DNA of 64,000 bases from BPGX01 sp035405785 (GCA_035405785.1 DAONJS010000012.1:18500-82499), one strand, 5' to 3'. Counted from the first letter of the stretch, positions 42,593 to 51,940 are shown. Translations and numbers: made by a program. Notes: generated by a model not told the origin, from the sequence alone.

Positions 42593-42622
42593 GTCAGCAT
42601 CCCGTACATTTATCGTCGGGAC
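42593..42622. repeat. 30-bp palindromic repeat, copy 1
   Basis: GTCAGCATCCCG then TACATTTATCGTCGGGAC; TCCCG pairs with CGGGA. Identical at 29 of 30 positions to 51885-51914. The preceding CTGAC (42581) pairs with GTCAG here, making a second hairpin. Confidence 0.78.
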
Positions 42623-42730
42623 AATGACGAAAGTTTTATATTGAAAAAATTTATTGATAAAAAAAATTTTTTATACCAAAGATATTTTAATTTCAGAAAA
42701 AATTCCGCTTTAATGCTTTTAGACAGTAAA

Positions 42731-42800
42731 GCCATTGGAAGCTTGCGTTGGGGTCTCCCATTCCGAGCGAAGCGAAGGAATGGGGGCAAGTTCCAATGGC
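42731..42800. repeat. 70-bp nested hairpin
   Basis: Outer arms GCCATTGGAAGCTTGC and GCAAGTTCCAATGGC pair with one bulge. Inside, CCCATTCC (42757-42764) pairs with GGAATGGG (42777-42784) around GAGCGAAGCGAA. The loop shares the GAGCGAAGCGAA word with the ends of the MITE-like elements. An RNA made from either strand would be strongly structured. Confidence 0.75.
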
Positions 42801-42814
42801 GGTCTGCCGAAGGC

Positions 42815-42877
42815 AGATTGCCTTCTAAAAGCAGATTTTTTGCTTACTTTTTTCTAAAAAAAGTAAGAGAAAAATAT
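42815..42877. repeat. 60-bp dispersed element, copy 2 (inverted)
   Basis: Reverse-complement relative of 13978-14037. Contains a perfect 11-bp stem, CTTACTTTTTT with AAAAAAGTAAG (42843-42867), loop CTA. It could terminate transcription from either side. Confidence 0.75.
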
Positions 42878-42931
42878 TTATTATTAATCAACTATTTTCG
42901 GAAATTAGAGTTGTTTTGGTATAATAAAAAA

Positions 42932-45900
42932 CTACTCTTTTTCTTTTAATTTAAACTCTGTTCTTCTGTTTACAGCATGTTCTGCATCAGAACATTTTAC
43001 ACCATTTTTACAATGATTCAAAATCATTTTTTCTCCATAACCTACGGCTTTTAGTCGTGATTTATCAATGCCCTGTTTTACTAAATAATCCACTACATAC
43101 TGTGCTCTTTTTTGAGATAATTTTAGATTGTAATTATCATCAGCACGAGAATCTGTGTGTGATCCAATTTCAACAATTAAATTTGGATTTTCTTTTAATA
43201 CCTGTGCTACTTTAGCTAAAATTCTCTCACCTTCTTTTGTTACTCTATATTCATTACTTGGATAAGTTATGTTTTCTATTACTGTCAGATTTTTCTTTTT
43301 GAGCGTTAATACATTCAACCATGGGTCATCTATATGATATTCTGTTAGTGTTGTTTTTTCCAGATCTAACAAATCAATTTTAAATGAGCCATCTTTATTT
43401 CTGATTAACTTTTTGATAACTCTTCCGTTTTTATCTAATATCAGAACAACAAATAATCCTGTGAGTTTTGGATCTTTATCGTCTACTAAAAAGAAAGATG
43501 CCTTCATAAACTTCATGTTATTTAATTTAAAAAATCCCTTTTCATCTGTTGTAATGGTTTGCACTAAACTATCTTTATGTGGAGCAGAAAACACATAAAT
43601 TTTGACATTTTCTAATGGTTGCTTTTTTATATCTGTAAGAATTGCGTTCATGCTGAAATTTAATTGTAAATCATCCACTTCAAAATCTTTTAATGTTGTT
43701 TTATCATAAGTGAGTAATTCAAAATCAAATCTTTTTAATTGTGGGTTGTAAGTGATTGTCTTTAATACTTTTCCTTGTTTGTTAGTCAATAATATCTTCA
43801 TGTTTGGATTTAAACTCAAATCATTTTCTCCAAAGAATATCATATATTTTTGATCATATTCAAGATATCTGAATGCAAAAGATCCTAATTGATTAGTAGT
43901 TGTAGAATCTACAATATCTCCTTTATCATTTTTAATGTAAATTTTTTCATTTGCAATAGGTTGATTGTTATCTCCATTCACCAATATACCACCAATAGAT
44001 AATTTTCCATCTCCTTTCAAATCATACCAATCGTAAGTAGAAAGGGGTAATTCTCCAAATACATAATTGTATTTACCATATCTTTTGGTAGTTCTTTTTA
44101 TCTCATTGCTTGTTGGATCCATCAAATAAAATCTGGCTTTGTTAGTTACTCGTTTATCATTGTTATCAAGCATTACAAGCACGGTGTTATATTTTCCCTG
44201 AACACAACTAAAAGTAAATTTTCCATTACCATCTAAATAAGTGCTGTCTAATTTATTTAATAATGTATCTAACAAATACACTTTAATTTTATCTGTTGTG
44301 AGATCAAGAGGATTGTAAGTATTCAACACCACACCTTCAAAATCTAAATAAGGACAACCTTTACATTTGATAATCCCTGCTTTATTAGGACATTCATCAT
44401 CTTTATCAGCAACACCATCTTTATCAGAATCAGGACAACCGTTGGTTAATTTCTTTCCTGCTGCAGTTGGACATTCATCTATATTATCAGGAATACTATC
44501 GCTATCAGAATCAGGACAACCAGAATAAATTTCTAATCCAAATTGTTCAGGGCATTTATCTTCTATATCAGGAATACCATCTTTGTCTTTGTCGGGACAT
44601 CCTTTTGTTTTTATATCTCCAGCAATTGTTGGACAAAAATCACCAAGGTCAGGAACATCATCTCTGTCATGGTCTTCAGGACGTTTGAATATGTGCGGTG
44701 TTGTTTTGATTAAGATGAAAAAATTCATTCCATAAATATCTCGTTTGTATAAGAAATTATTCAGATTTGTTGTGCCAATACTTAAAAACCATAAATGTGC
44801 CATAGCACCTATGCTCCACGGTTGATTAACCGTACTCATAAAATCGTTATAGTTAATTGAAATAGCACCACTAATATGTCTTCTTTCATAACGAATACTA
44901 AAATGATGAGAATTGTATCTGCTGTTGGCATTAAATATCTTTTTTCTTAAATCAATTGCAGAGGTGGCATTCAAATACAAATTATCAATAATCTTTAAAT
45001 CTGTTTGTAATAAAAGCGTTGTGGGTAAATACATTTTATATTTATCAGAGGTATTTAGTTTGGCAAATCTATTTTTAATTGTATCATCAATAGCAGCAAT
45101 AGGAGCATTATTATATTGAATATCTCTAAATTTCCATGATGTAGTATTGGCAACAAAATCAGCACTATTTGAACTTTTCTTGTATGTAATATGACCAATA
45201 TCTATTACAGATGCTGAAAATTTCAGAAGATATTTATTTAAATCCCTTCTTTCAATATCTTTACCATCAGTAGATTTAAATTGATATTTCCAGTATTTAG
45301 GACGAAATTCATAAACAATGCCTATATCCGCTCCTAATCCGGGCAAAGAACTAAATGAATATTTTTTTAACCAATCTGCTGAAAATTCAAAATTATTAGA
45401 ATGACCATAACCAACCTGCGAATTGTAAATATCTAATGTTGTATCAGTTGTAAATCTGTAATGAAGCGGATCTGCATATGCATAAATAGATCCCATTCCC
45501 TGCAATAGTTTCAATGAAATTCCTGCTTTCAAAAAATGTTTTTGTTTTTTATACAACACTCTCGCATAAGTGCCGCTATATTCCGCAAAAGTATTTGATG
45601 CCAGTGAAAATCGATAATTGTTATCTCCTGTAAATAAACTGCTATCTCTGATGTCTGAATACAACAAGTCGGCTAATTGCTGATTGACATTATATACATT
45701 TAATAAACTCCTTACACTCCATGTAAATGCAAGAGATTGTTTTTCATCCAAATTGATCATAAAAGAAGGCATTAACATACGAAAATTTAAAAATGCTTCT
45801 TTTTGATATCCGTTCTGCATTCTCACTACATACTTAGATTTGAAATTAGGGTCTGAAAAATTTGGATTTTTAAAATCAAACCAACCATAACCTTTAATTA

Positions 45901-46123
45901 CTGATGGTTTTAGTCCAATATAATTATTTCCAAAATCTGTGTTATTTCCTAATAAAATCAAATCCCATCTACTTCTGCTGTCCGCTATATTTGCAGGATT
46001 CTGAAACACAGGCATTACACCACCAAAATTACTTAACCCATAATACAAAAAATCCTGTGCGTATACACTTACAGTAAAAAATAAACCCAAAAACAATTCA
46101 ATTACACATTTTCCTGCCCTCAT
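42932..46123 (-). CDS. Outer-membrane beta-barrel with TSP3 repeats and OmpA domain
   Basis: 1063 residues from the ATG at 46123, which opens a signal peptide (MRAGKCVIELFLGLFFTVSVYAQ); the longer frame would overlap the stop of the preceding gene. Order: a barrel-type region of DUF5723 kind (about 20-480, MPVFQNPANIADSRSRWDLILL), calcium-binding thrombospondin type 3 repeats (about 485-600: DKDKDGIPDIEDKCP, DSDSDSIPDNIDECP, DSDKDGVADKDDECP), several CNA-B/carboxypeptidase-regulatory-like beta domains (about 605-930), and a C-terminal OmpA peptidoglycan-binding domain (about 955-1060: NPNLIVEIGSHTDSRADDNYN, RAQYVVDYLVKQGI). It likely links outer membrane and cell wall. It follows the universal stress gene. 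Confidence 0.9.
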   Translation of the reverse strand: MRAGKCVIELFLGLFFTVSVYAQDFLYYGLSNFGGVMPVFQNPANIADSRSRWDLILLGNNTDFGNNYIGLKPSVIKGYGWFDFKNPNFSDPNFKSKYVVRMQNGYQKEAFLNFRMLMPSFMINLDEKQSLAFTWSVRSLLNVYNVNQQLADLLYSDIRDSSLFTGDNNYRFSLASNTFAEYSGTYARVLYKKQKHFLKAGISLKLLQGMGSIYAYADPLHYRFTTDTTLDIYNSQVGYGHSNNFEFSADWLKKYSFSSLPGLGADIGIVYEFRPKYWKYQFKSTDGKDIERRDLNKYLLKFSASVIDIGHITYKKSSNSADFVANTTSWKFRDIQYNNAPIAAIDDTIKNRFAKLNTSDKYKMYLPTTLLLQTDLKIIDNLYLNATSAIDLRKKIFNANSRYNSHHFSIRYERRHISGAISINYNDFMSTVNQPWSIGAMAHLWFLSIGTTNLNNFLYKRDIYGMNFFILIKTTPHIFKRPEDHDRDDVPDLGDFCPTIAGDIKTKGCPDKDKDGIPDIEDKCPEQFGLEIYSGCPDSDSDSIPDNIDECPTAAGKKLTNGCPDSDKDGVADKDDECPNKAGIIKCKGCPYLDFEGVVLNTYNPLDLTTDKIKVYLLDTLLNKLDSTYLDGNGKFTFSCVQGKYNTVLVMLDNNDKRVTNKARFYLMDPTSNEIKRTTKRYGKYNYVFGELPLSTYDWYDLKGDGKLSIGGILVNGDNNQPIANEKIYIKNDKGDIVDSTTTNQLGSFAFRYLEYDQKYMIFFGENDLSLNPNMKILLTNKQGKVLKTITYNPQLKRFDFELLTYDKTTLKDFEVDDLQLNFSMNAILTDIKKQPLENVKIYVFSAPHKDSLVQTITTDEKGFFKLNNMKFMKASFFLVDDKDPKLTGLFVVLILDKNGRVIKKLIRNKDGSFKIDLLDLEKTTLTEYHIDDPWLNVLTLKKKNLTVIENITYPSNEYRVTKEGERILAKVAQVLKENPNLIVEIGSHTDSRADDNYNLKLSQKRAQYVVDYLVKQGIDKSRLKAVGYGEKMILNHCKNGVKCSDAEHAVNRRTEFKLKEKE

Positions 46124-46145
46124 ATTTTTTAATAAAATATTCCTC

Positions 46146-47051
46146 TTAAATACCAGAAGCACCAGATAGTACAGAAGATGGATCTATTCCAATATGCTCT
46201 GGATATATTGATAATACAGGAACTGGTGAATGATGAATAATTTGCTGAGACATTATGCTAAAAAACACTCCTGTTTCCTGAACATCATCTTCATCCATCA
46301 ATACTACCAAATCGTTTTTATTTTCTTTTACAAAATCTATAATAGTGCGAACACCATTTTGAACATGGTCTTTTATAAAACTTTCCAATAGAACATTGTA
46401 TCTTTCTGCTTCTTTTTCTATTTGCTTTAATACTACTTTCATTTTGCCCAGTTCATCTTGTTCATTTTCACCCACAACTATTAATGCAGTTACACTCGCA
46501 CCAAATTTATGAGCCATAGAAAGCGTGTAATTTACTTTATATCTGCTTACTACATTGGTACTAATCGGCATCAAAATTTTTTGAAATGTTGATTTTTCTG
46601 ATTCTTCGCTTAAAATCAACACAGGTTTTTTGGACTTAGATAAAACTCTGTATGCATTACTACCCATTATCAAACTTTCTAATGGCTTGTACCCATGCGT
46701 GCCCATTACAATTAAGTCGACGTGTAATGATTTTGACGCTGCTAAAATTTCTTCTGAAATAGATCCTACCACAACATGAGTATAAACTTTTACATTATAT
46801 TCTTTTGAAAATTCTTCGGCCAGTTGTGTAATTTTTGCATTTGCTTTTTCAATGAATTTATCATAGAAAGATTGATTAAATACAAGTGGATCTATTATAC
46901 TGAATGATTCATAATGTTTATCAATTACATGCATTAAATGTACAATAGCATTGTTTTTTTGAGCAATAAACATGGCCTGTCTTACTGCTTTCATAGATGC
47001 TTCAGAAAAATCAGTAGCAGTAATAATTCTTTCACATTTAAATGTTTTCAT
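46146..47051 (-). CDS. Tandem universal stress protein
   Basis: 301 residues starting at the ATG at 47051; the longer frame would need a TTG six codons upstream. Two UspA-like domains: the first (about 1-150) begins ERIITATDFSEASMKAVRQ and has the nucleotide-loop motif GTHGYKPLESLIMGSNAYRVL; the second (about 155-290) has KILMPISTNVVSRYKVN and a less canonical loop, VLMDEDDVQETGVFFSIMSQQIIHHSPVPVL. Tandem Usp proteins bind ATP or sense stress in many Bacteroidota. The gap to the OmpA-type gene is 22 bp, so cotranscription is plausible though functionally odd. Confidence 0.92.
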   Translation of the reverse strand: MKTFKCERIITATDFSEASMKAVRQAMFIAQKNNAIVHLMHVIDKHYESFSIIDPLVFNQSFYDKFIEKANAKITQLAEEFSKEYNVKVYTHVVVGSISEEILAASKSLHVDLIVMGTHGYKPLESLIMGSNAYRVLSKSKKPVLILSEESEKSTFQKILMPISTNVVSRYKVNYTLSMAHKFGASVTALIVVGENEQDELGKMKVVLKQIEKEAERYNVLLESFIKDHVQNGVRTIIDFVKENKNDLVVLMDEDDVQETGVFFSIMSQQIIHHSPVPVLSIYPEHIGIDPSSVLSGASGI

Positions 47052-47164
47052 AAATCTAATTTTGGGCAATAATACAAAAAAATTTGTTTTTTCTATTCAA
47101 ATATCTTCAATTCCCCTACTCCCTTTTTCATTATCTTTATCCGCTATATTTTATTATTCAATAA

Positions 47165-49186
47165 ATGAAATTATTTTTCAAAATAATATTGCTGTATTTT
47201 GTCCTTTATAGTTGTAATTCAGATAAAGATAACAATATTGTCAATAAACAAATTTCCACAAACAATGTTTCACCTTATCTTAATCATTCCGATTCTGCAA
47301 AGTATGTGGGCAAACAAACCTGTATGCTTTGTCATCAAAACATCTATAATACTTTCATTCATACTGGAATGGGAAAATCATTACGATACGCTGTGTTGTC
47401 CAACTCTTCTGCAAATTTCAATAATGCTTTTGTTTATGATAAATTCAATGACTTTCATTATTACGCTTTTCTTAAAAATGATTCTATTTACATTAAAGAA
47501 TACAGATTATCTAACAAAGACACTGTTTTTATGATGATAAAAAAAATCAACTACATTGTTGGTTCAGGCCATCACACAAATTCGCACATGTATTCTATCA
47601 ATGGCTATCTATATCAAGCACCTATGACTTTTTATACTCAAAAGAAAATATGGGATTTGCCACCAGGATTTGAAAATGGCCACAACACAAGGTTTTTCAG
47701 AAAAATGGGATTAGAATGTATCACCTGCCACAATGCTTATCCAGAATTTGTTATTGGTTCTGAAAACAAATACACTTCTATTCCAACCGGTATTGACTGC
47801 GAAAGATGTCATGGACCTGGTAGTATTCATGTTCATAAAATTCAAAGAGGTGAAATTACAGACACTTCAAAGTATATTGACTATTCTATTGTCAATCCTG
47901 CTAAACTTCCTATTGACAGACAATTTGATATTTGTATGCGTTGTCATTTGCAAGGCAATGCTGTGCTTGTGAATAATGCTTCTTTCTTTGATTTTAAGCC
48001 GGGCATGAAATTAAGTGATTTCATTCAGGTATTTTTACCAAGATTTACAGATTCAAAAGAAAACTTTATTATGGCTTCACACGCCGATCGTCTCAAACAA
48101 TCTCAATGCTTCATTCAATCTTTGAAAAAAAACAAATCTACAAACACATTAAAACCCTATCAAAATGCTTTAACTTGCGTAACCTGCCACAATCCTCATG
48201 TTTCAGTAAAAGTAACTGACCCAGAAGTATTTAATAACACCTGCAAATCCTGTCACTCTGAAAATGGATTAAGTAATAAAACCTGCACCTCAAAAATTTT
48301 CTTAAACGCACTAAAAACACACAACAAAACATTGACCAACTGCGTTAGTTGCCACATGCCCGTATCTGATTCAAAAGACATTCCGCATGTTACCATTCAC
48401 GACCATTACATTCGCATTCCTGAAAAAACAAAGAACACTAAAAACACCTCACATCAATTTTTAGGTTTAGTGTGTATCAACGACTCAAATCCTTCTGCCG
48501 AAACAAGATCAAAAGCATACATTTATCAATATGAAAAATTTGATCCCTTTCCTTACTATTTAGACAGTGCTGAAAAAATTCTCAACATCAAAAATAGCAA
48601 TGACATTCAAAGATATTTTTCTACTTATATTCATCTTTTGTTTTTGAAAGAAAAATATATTCAAATTGATAAAATCATTCAGGAAACTGGAATCAACAAA
48701 ATTTTATCAAAACTAAATAAAACAGAAACCAACAATACAGATGCATGGACTTCTTACAGATTGGGCGAAGCAGAATATTCTTTAGGTAAATTATCCGAAG
48801 CCGAGATATTTTACAATAATGCTGTAAAATTAGCCCCCTATATTTTAGAGTTTAGAAATAAATTGGCTGTAACACAAATGCAAAATCAAAAAGTGCAAAA
48901 TGCTTACAAAAATTGGCTCTGGATAATAAAAGAAAATCCTATGTTTGTTCAAGCGTATTCAAATTTAGGTTTTCTAAAAATTCAACAAAGACAGTTAGAC
49001 AGTGCTTTTTATTATTTGCAAAAAGGCAGACATATTGACCCAGATAATGAAATGCTGTTATTAAACACTTTATATTATTACTTACAAACTAATGATAAAA
49101 TCAATGCAAAAAAATTAGCCCAGGAAATTTTAATCAAACATCCTTCAAATATTCAGGCAAAACAAATACTTCAATACCTACAATAA
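47165..49186 (+). CDS. Seven-haem cytochrome c lipoprotein with TPR domain
   Basis: 673 residues. Lipoprotein signal (LYSC, Cys17). Seven CxxCH haem sites: C53MLCH, C185ITCH, C212ERCH, C257MRCH, C338VTCH, C360KSCH and C393VSCH, with candidate distal His in GSGHHTNSHMYS and IHDHYIRIPE. The layout resembles the cytochrome c-554/nitrite-reductase-like multihaem group. From about 510 to 673 it has four or so TPR motifs (LGEAEYSLGKLSEAEIFYNNA, YSNLGFLKIQQRQLDSAFYYL). A haem-binding electron carrier or oxidoreductase on the outer face of a membrane is indicated; the partner and reaction are unknown. Next gene mltG starts directly at the following base. Confidence 0.92.
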   Translation: MKLFFKIILLYFVLYSCNSDKDNNIVNKQISTNNVSPYLNHSDSAKYVGKQTCMLCHQNIYNTFIHTGMGKSLRYAVLSNSSANFNNAFVYDKFNDFHYYAFLKNDSIYIKEYRLSNKDTVFMMIKKINYIVGSGHHTNSHMYSINGYLYQAPMTFYTQKKIWDLPPGFENGHNTRFFRKMGLECITCHNAYPEFVIGSENKYTSIPTGIDCERCHGPGSIHVHKIQRGEITDTSKYIDYSIVNPAKLPIDRQFDICMRCHLQGNAVLVNNASFFDFKPGMKLSDFIQVFLPRFTDSKENFIMASHADRLKQSQCFIQSLKKNKSTNTLKPYQNALTCVTCHNPHVSVKVTDPEVFNNTCKSCHSENGLSNKTCTSKIFLNALKTHNKTLTNCVSCHMPVSDSKDIPHVTIHDHYIRIPEKTKNTKNTSHQFLGLVCINDSNPSAETRSKAYIYQYEKFDPFPYYLDSAEKILNIKNSNDIQRYFSTYIHLLFLKEKYIQIDKIIQETGINKILSKLNKTETNNTDAWTSYRLGEAEYSLGKLSEAEIFYNNAVKLAPYILEFRNKLAVTQMQNQKVQNAYKNWLWIIKENPMFVQAYSNLGFLKIQQRQLDSAFYYLQKGRHIDPDNEMLLLNTLYYYLQTNDKINAKKLAQEILIKHPSNIQAKQILQYLQ

Positions 49187-50200
49187 ATGGCAAAAAAGAA
49201 TTCATTATCTAAAATTATTTTTCTGATTATATTCATATTTCTCGCTATTATTGGATTATACATTTATAAAATTTGGAATTCCAAACCAAACATTCAAAAA
49301 TACACATTTGTTTATATTTATCCTTCAATGGATATTCAAGCATTACAAGACACTTTATTTGCCAAAAAAATTATTCCAAACAAACTTGCTTTTCAAATAA
49401 TTTCAAAAGAGTTAAAACTAAAAACATTAAAGCCCGGCAAATACCGCATCACAAGCAATATGACCTTGCCTGCAATCGTTAGATTATTCAAAAATGGACT
49501 TGATGAAAAAGTTACTATCAACATTCATGTAGAAGTTTATTATTTTGATGATTTTATTAAAGCATTAGATAATAAACTAATGATTTCAAAAGATGAAATT
49601 ATTTCCGCAATTAATCATCATCCTAAAATAAAAAATACAGAGTGGATGAATGTCTTGTTTATCAAACAATACAAAGTAAATTGGGCAATACCAGCAAATA
49701 ATATATTAGACAGCATTTTGAATTTTTACAACAAAGTTTGGAATACCGAAAGAAAAAAACTTTTGCAACGCACATCACTTTCACAAAAAGAAGCAATGAT
49801 TTTAGCATCTATAGTTCAGCACGAAAGTTTTATTTATTCAGAACAAAGAAAAATTGCAGGCGTGTATTTAAATCGTTTGAAAAAGCAAATGCCCCTTCAA
49901 GCAGATCCAACATTAAAATACATCAATCATAAAATGAATGCTAACAGAGTATATAATGCAGATAAAAATAATGATTCTCCTTACAACACTTATCGTTTCA
50001 AAGGTTTACCGCCTACTACCATTGGTGCTGTGAGCATTCAGGCATTAGATGCTGTATTAAATTTTGAATCACATAATTATCTTTACTTTTGTGCAAAACC
50101 CGAATTAAATGGTTACTCAAATTATTCTACAACATTTGAACAACATTTGAAATGTGCCCGTCAATATCAAAATCAACTCAATAAACTGAACATTCAATAA
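49187..50200 (+). CDS. mltG: Endolytic transglycosylase MltG
   Basis: 337 residues. One N-terminal helix (about 9-28), a LysM-like small domain, then the YceG domain (about 110-335). The active-site region reads MILASIVQHESFIYSE; the Glu at 213 is retained, while the preceding acidic position common in relatives is Gln here. IAGVYLNRLKKQMPLQADPTLKY and DSPYNTYRFKGLPPTTIGAVSIQALDAVLN (in part) are signature blocks. MltG cuts nascent glycan strands in the periplasm and sets their length. Start follows the cytochrome stop directly; its stop overlaps the next gene start. Confidence 0.95.
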   Translation: MAKKNSLSKIIFLIIFIFLAIIGLYIYKIWNSKPNIQKYTFVYIYPSMDIQALQDTLFAKKIIPNKLAFQIISKELKLKTLKPGKYRITSNMTLPAIVRLFKNGLDEKVTINIHVEVYYFDDFIKALDNKLMISKDEIISAINHHPKIKNTEWMNVLFIKQYKVNWAIPANNILDSILNFYNKVWNTERKKLLQRTSLSQKEAMILASIVQHESFIYSEQRKIAGVYLNRLKKQMPLQADPTLKYINHKMNANRVYNADKNNDSPYNTYRFKGLPPTTIGAVSIQALDAVLNFESHNYLYFCAKPELNGYSNYSTTFEQHLKCARQYQNQLNKLNIQ

Positions 50201-51711
50201 TGCAACATTATACTCAAAAACAAACTTTCAAATGGATTCTCGCAATTGTGGCTATTTTCATAATGGCCATATCACTTTATTTTTCTAATCAATTAGTCAA
50301 AAATATCTCTATTGATGAAAGAAAAAAAATTCAATTATGGGCAAATGCAGTGCAAAAAAGAGCTCGGCTTGTCAAAATCACTTCTGAACTCTTTGATGCT
50401 TTAAAACAAGAAGAAAGAAAAAAAGCAGAACTTTATGCTCAAGCCACACAACAATTGTTACGAGCCGCTCCCGAAGATATTCCTTTCATTTTAGATGTAT
50501 TAAAAAACAATACCACAGTTCCCGTTATACTTACTGATGAACATTCAAAAGTTACAGCATTCAGAAACATTGATTCTAATTTAATGTTACGCAAAGAATC
50601 TGTTGATAGCATTCTTTCACTAATGAAAAAAAATTCTGAACCATTAGTGTTTAAAGTTTATGGCAACAAAAAAAATTTTTTGTATTACAAAGACAGCAAG
50701 TTGTTAGAAAATATTCACCTTGTATTTGATAGTATTATTCATTCGTTTATCAACGATGTGGTTACTAATTCATTGAATGTGCCCGTTATTTATGTCAATG
50801 AAACCAAAGATAAAATCATAGCATCCGGAAACATTGATACATCAATGATTAACACACCAAAAAAATTACAAGAACAAATAAAAAAATTAGCCGCACAAAA
50901 TCCAGCAGTTGAAATTGATTTAGGAAATAATCAAAAGGGTTATATCTTTTATGCAGAATCCCCTGTTATTACAAAACTTCGTTATTATCCTTATATTCAA
51001 TGGATTATTATTTCAGTGTTCGTATTATTTTCTTACATATTATTCAGTTGGGCAAGAAAGACAGAGCAAGATTTAATATGGGTAGGATTAAGCAAAGAAA
51101 CAGCCCATCAGTTAGGGACGCCTATTTCCGCACTTTCAGCATGGTTAGATGTTTTGAAATCTGAACATCCTGACAATGTTATTCTCAATGAAATAGAAAA
51201 AGACATTCAAAGATTAAACATCATTTCTGAAAGATTTTCAAAAATTGGTTCTACTCCAGAATTATCCAAACAAAGCATTCATCAAATCATTGAAGGCATT
51301 ATTGATTATTTGCAATCCAGATTATCAAAAAATATAGAAATACAATTTATTCCATTTAACGAAGAACTTTTTTCAAATGTTTCAAAAACATTGATAGAAT
51401 GGGTTTTAGAAAATGTGATTAAAAATTCTGTAGATGCAATGGATGGCAAGGGATTGATTGTTATTAAAACCGGCAAATTAAGTAATCACCAGATTTATAT
51501 TGACATTATTGATAAAGGAAAAGGCATTCCCAAAAATTTATTCAAGACCATTTTCAAACCAGGATTTTCAACCAAAAAGAGAGGTTGGGGTTTAGGATTA
51601 TCATTAAGTAAAAGAATTATAGAAGAATATCACAAAGGAAAAATTTTTGTGCATTACAGCGAACAATCAAAAGGCACTTGCATTAGAATAATCCTTCCTG
51701 AAAGTGAATAA
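50200..51711 (+). CDS. Sensor histidine kinase with duplicated sensor module
   Basis: 503 residues. Helix 1 (11-29), an extracellular part (30-262), helix 2 (263-284). The extracellular part contains an internal duplication: about 94-168 and 184-256 align, for example VPVILTDEHSKVTAFRNID with VPVIYVNETKDKIIASGNID, and NKKNFLYYKDS with NQKGYIFYAES. The phospho-acceptor is H303 in KETAHQLGTPISAL. The ATPase domain ends with GWGLGLSLSKRIIEEYHKG. Its ATG overlaps the mltG stop by one base, so it is in one transcript with the cytochrome and mltG. No response regulator is near. Signal unknown. Confidence 0.92.
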   Translation: MQHYTQKQTFKWILAIVAIFIMAISLYFSNQLVKNISIDERKKIQLWANAVQKRARLVKITSELFDALKQEERKKAELYAQATQQLLRAAPEDIPFILDVLKNNTTVPVILTDEHSKVTAFRNIDSNLMLRKESVDSILSLMKKNSEPLVFKVYGNKKNFLYYKDSKLLENIHLVFDSIIHSFINDVVTNSLNVPVIYVNETKDKIIASGNIDTSMINTPKKLQEQIKKLAAQNPAVEIDLGNNQKGYIFYAESPVITKLRYYPYIQWIIISVFVLFSYILFSWARKTEQDLIWVGLSKETAHQLGTPISALSAWLDVLKSEHPDNVILNEIEKDIQRLNIISERFSKIGSTPELSKQSIHQIIEGIIDYLQSRLSKNIEIQFIPFNEELFSNVSKTLIEWVLENVIKNSVDAMDGKGLIVIKTGKLSNHQIYIDIIDKGKGIPKNLFKTIFKPGFSTKKRGWGLGLSLSKRIIEEYHKGKIFVHYSEQSKGTCIRIILPESE

Positions 51712-51738
51712 TGAAAAGCGAAGAGTGAAAAGTGAAAA
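51704..51738. repeat. GTGAAAA heptamer array overlapping a stop codon
   Basis: Units GTGAATA/ATGAAAA/GCGAAGA/GTGAAAA/GTGAAAA run from inside the last codons of the histidine kinase gene, so its TAA stop is part of the array. Confidence 0.72.
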
Positions 51739-51778
51739 ATTTATACCAAAAAATCCCGAAGGGATGGCAAGATTATAG
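51725..51778. repeat. 54-bp dispersed repeat, copy 2
   Basis: Matches 42344-42397 at 51 of 54 positions by eye, including the TCCCGAAGGGA hairpin. Confidence 0.8.
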
Positions 51779-51814
51779 AAGTGAATAGTTAAGAGTGAAA
51801 AGTGAAAAAATTTT

Positions 51815-51940
51815 TAGTTTTAAGTTCTTAATTTTTAATTATTAGATTGAAAAAAATGCAACTAAAAATGCTGACGACACAAGTGTCAGCATCCCGCACA
51901 TTTATCGTCGGGACTAAACACTAAAAACTCAAAACTAATG
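51815..51940. repeat. Heptamer arms enclosing palindromes
   Basis: Left arm 51815-51842 (TAGTTTT/AAGTTCT/TAATTTT) and right arm 51915-51940 (ACTAAAC/ACTAAAA/ACTCAAA/ACTAATG) are complementary period-7 arrays. Between them lie a GCTGAC/GTCAGC hairpin (51870-51890) and the 30-bp repeat copy 2 (51885-51914). Confidence 0.7.
51885..51914. repeat. 30-bp palindromic repeat, copy 2
   Basis: GTCAGCATCCCG then CACATTTATCGTCGGGAC; one base different from 42593-42622. Confidence 0.78.

Larger units (their letters stand above)
42342..42931. other. 590-bp repeat mosaic between polA and the OmpA-type gene
   Basis: No gene is supported; the open frame across 42464-42949 merely translates repeats. In order: GTGAAAA array and 54-bp repeat (42344-42397), GTGAAAA array, perfect palindrome 42419-42438, TTTAGTT/TTGAGTA heptamer, GGGG palindrome (42468-42493), MITE-like element (42500-42586), CTGAC hairpin plus 30-bp repeat (42581-42622), long nested hairpin (42731-42800), TCTGCC hairpin (42803-42817) and the inverted 60-bp element (42815-42877). 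Confidence 0.85.

Noticed and set aside
42464..42949. 161-residue open frame on the plus strand
   Set aside because: It translates the MITE-like element, palindromes and the inverted 60-bp element, has no domain or start signal, and overlaps the end of the OmpA-type gene on the other strand.
46124..46162. Thirteen-residue extension of the OmpA-type protein
   Set aside because: It overlaps the stop of the universal stress gene and would displace the signal peptide; the ATG at 46123 is better.
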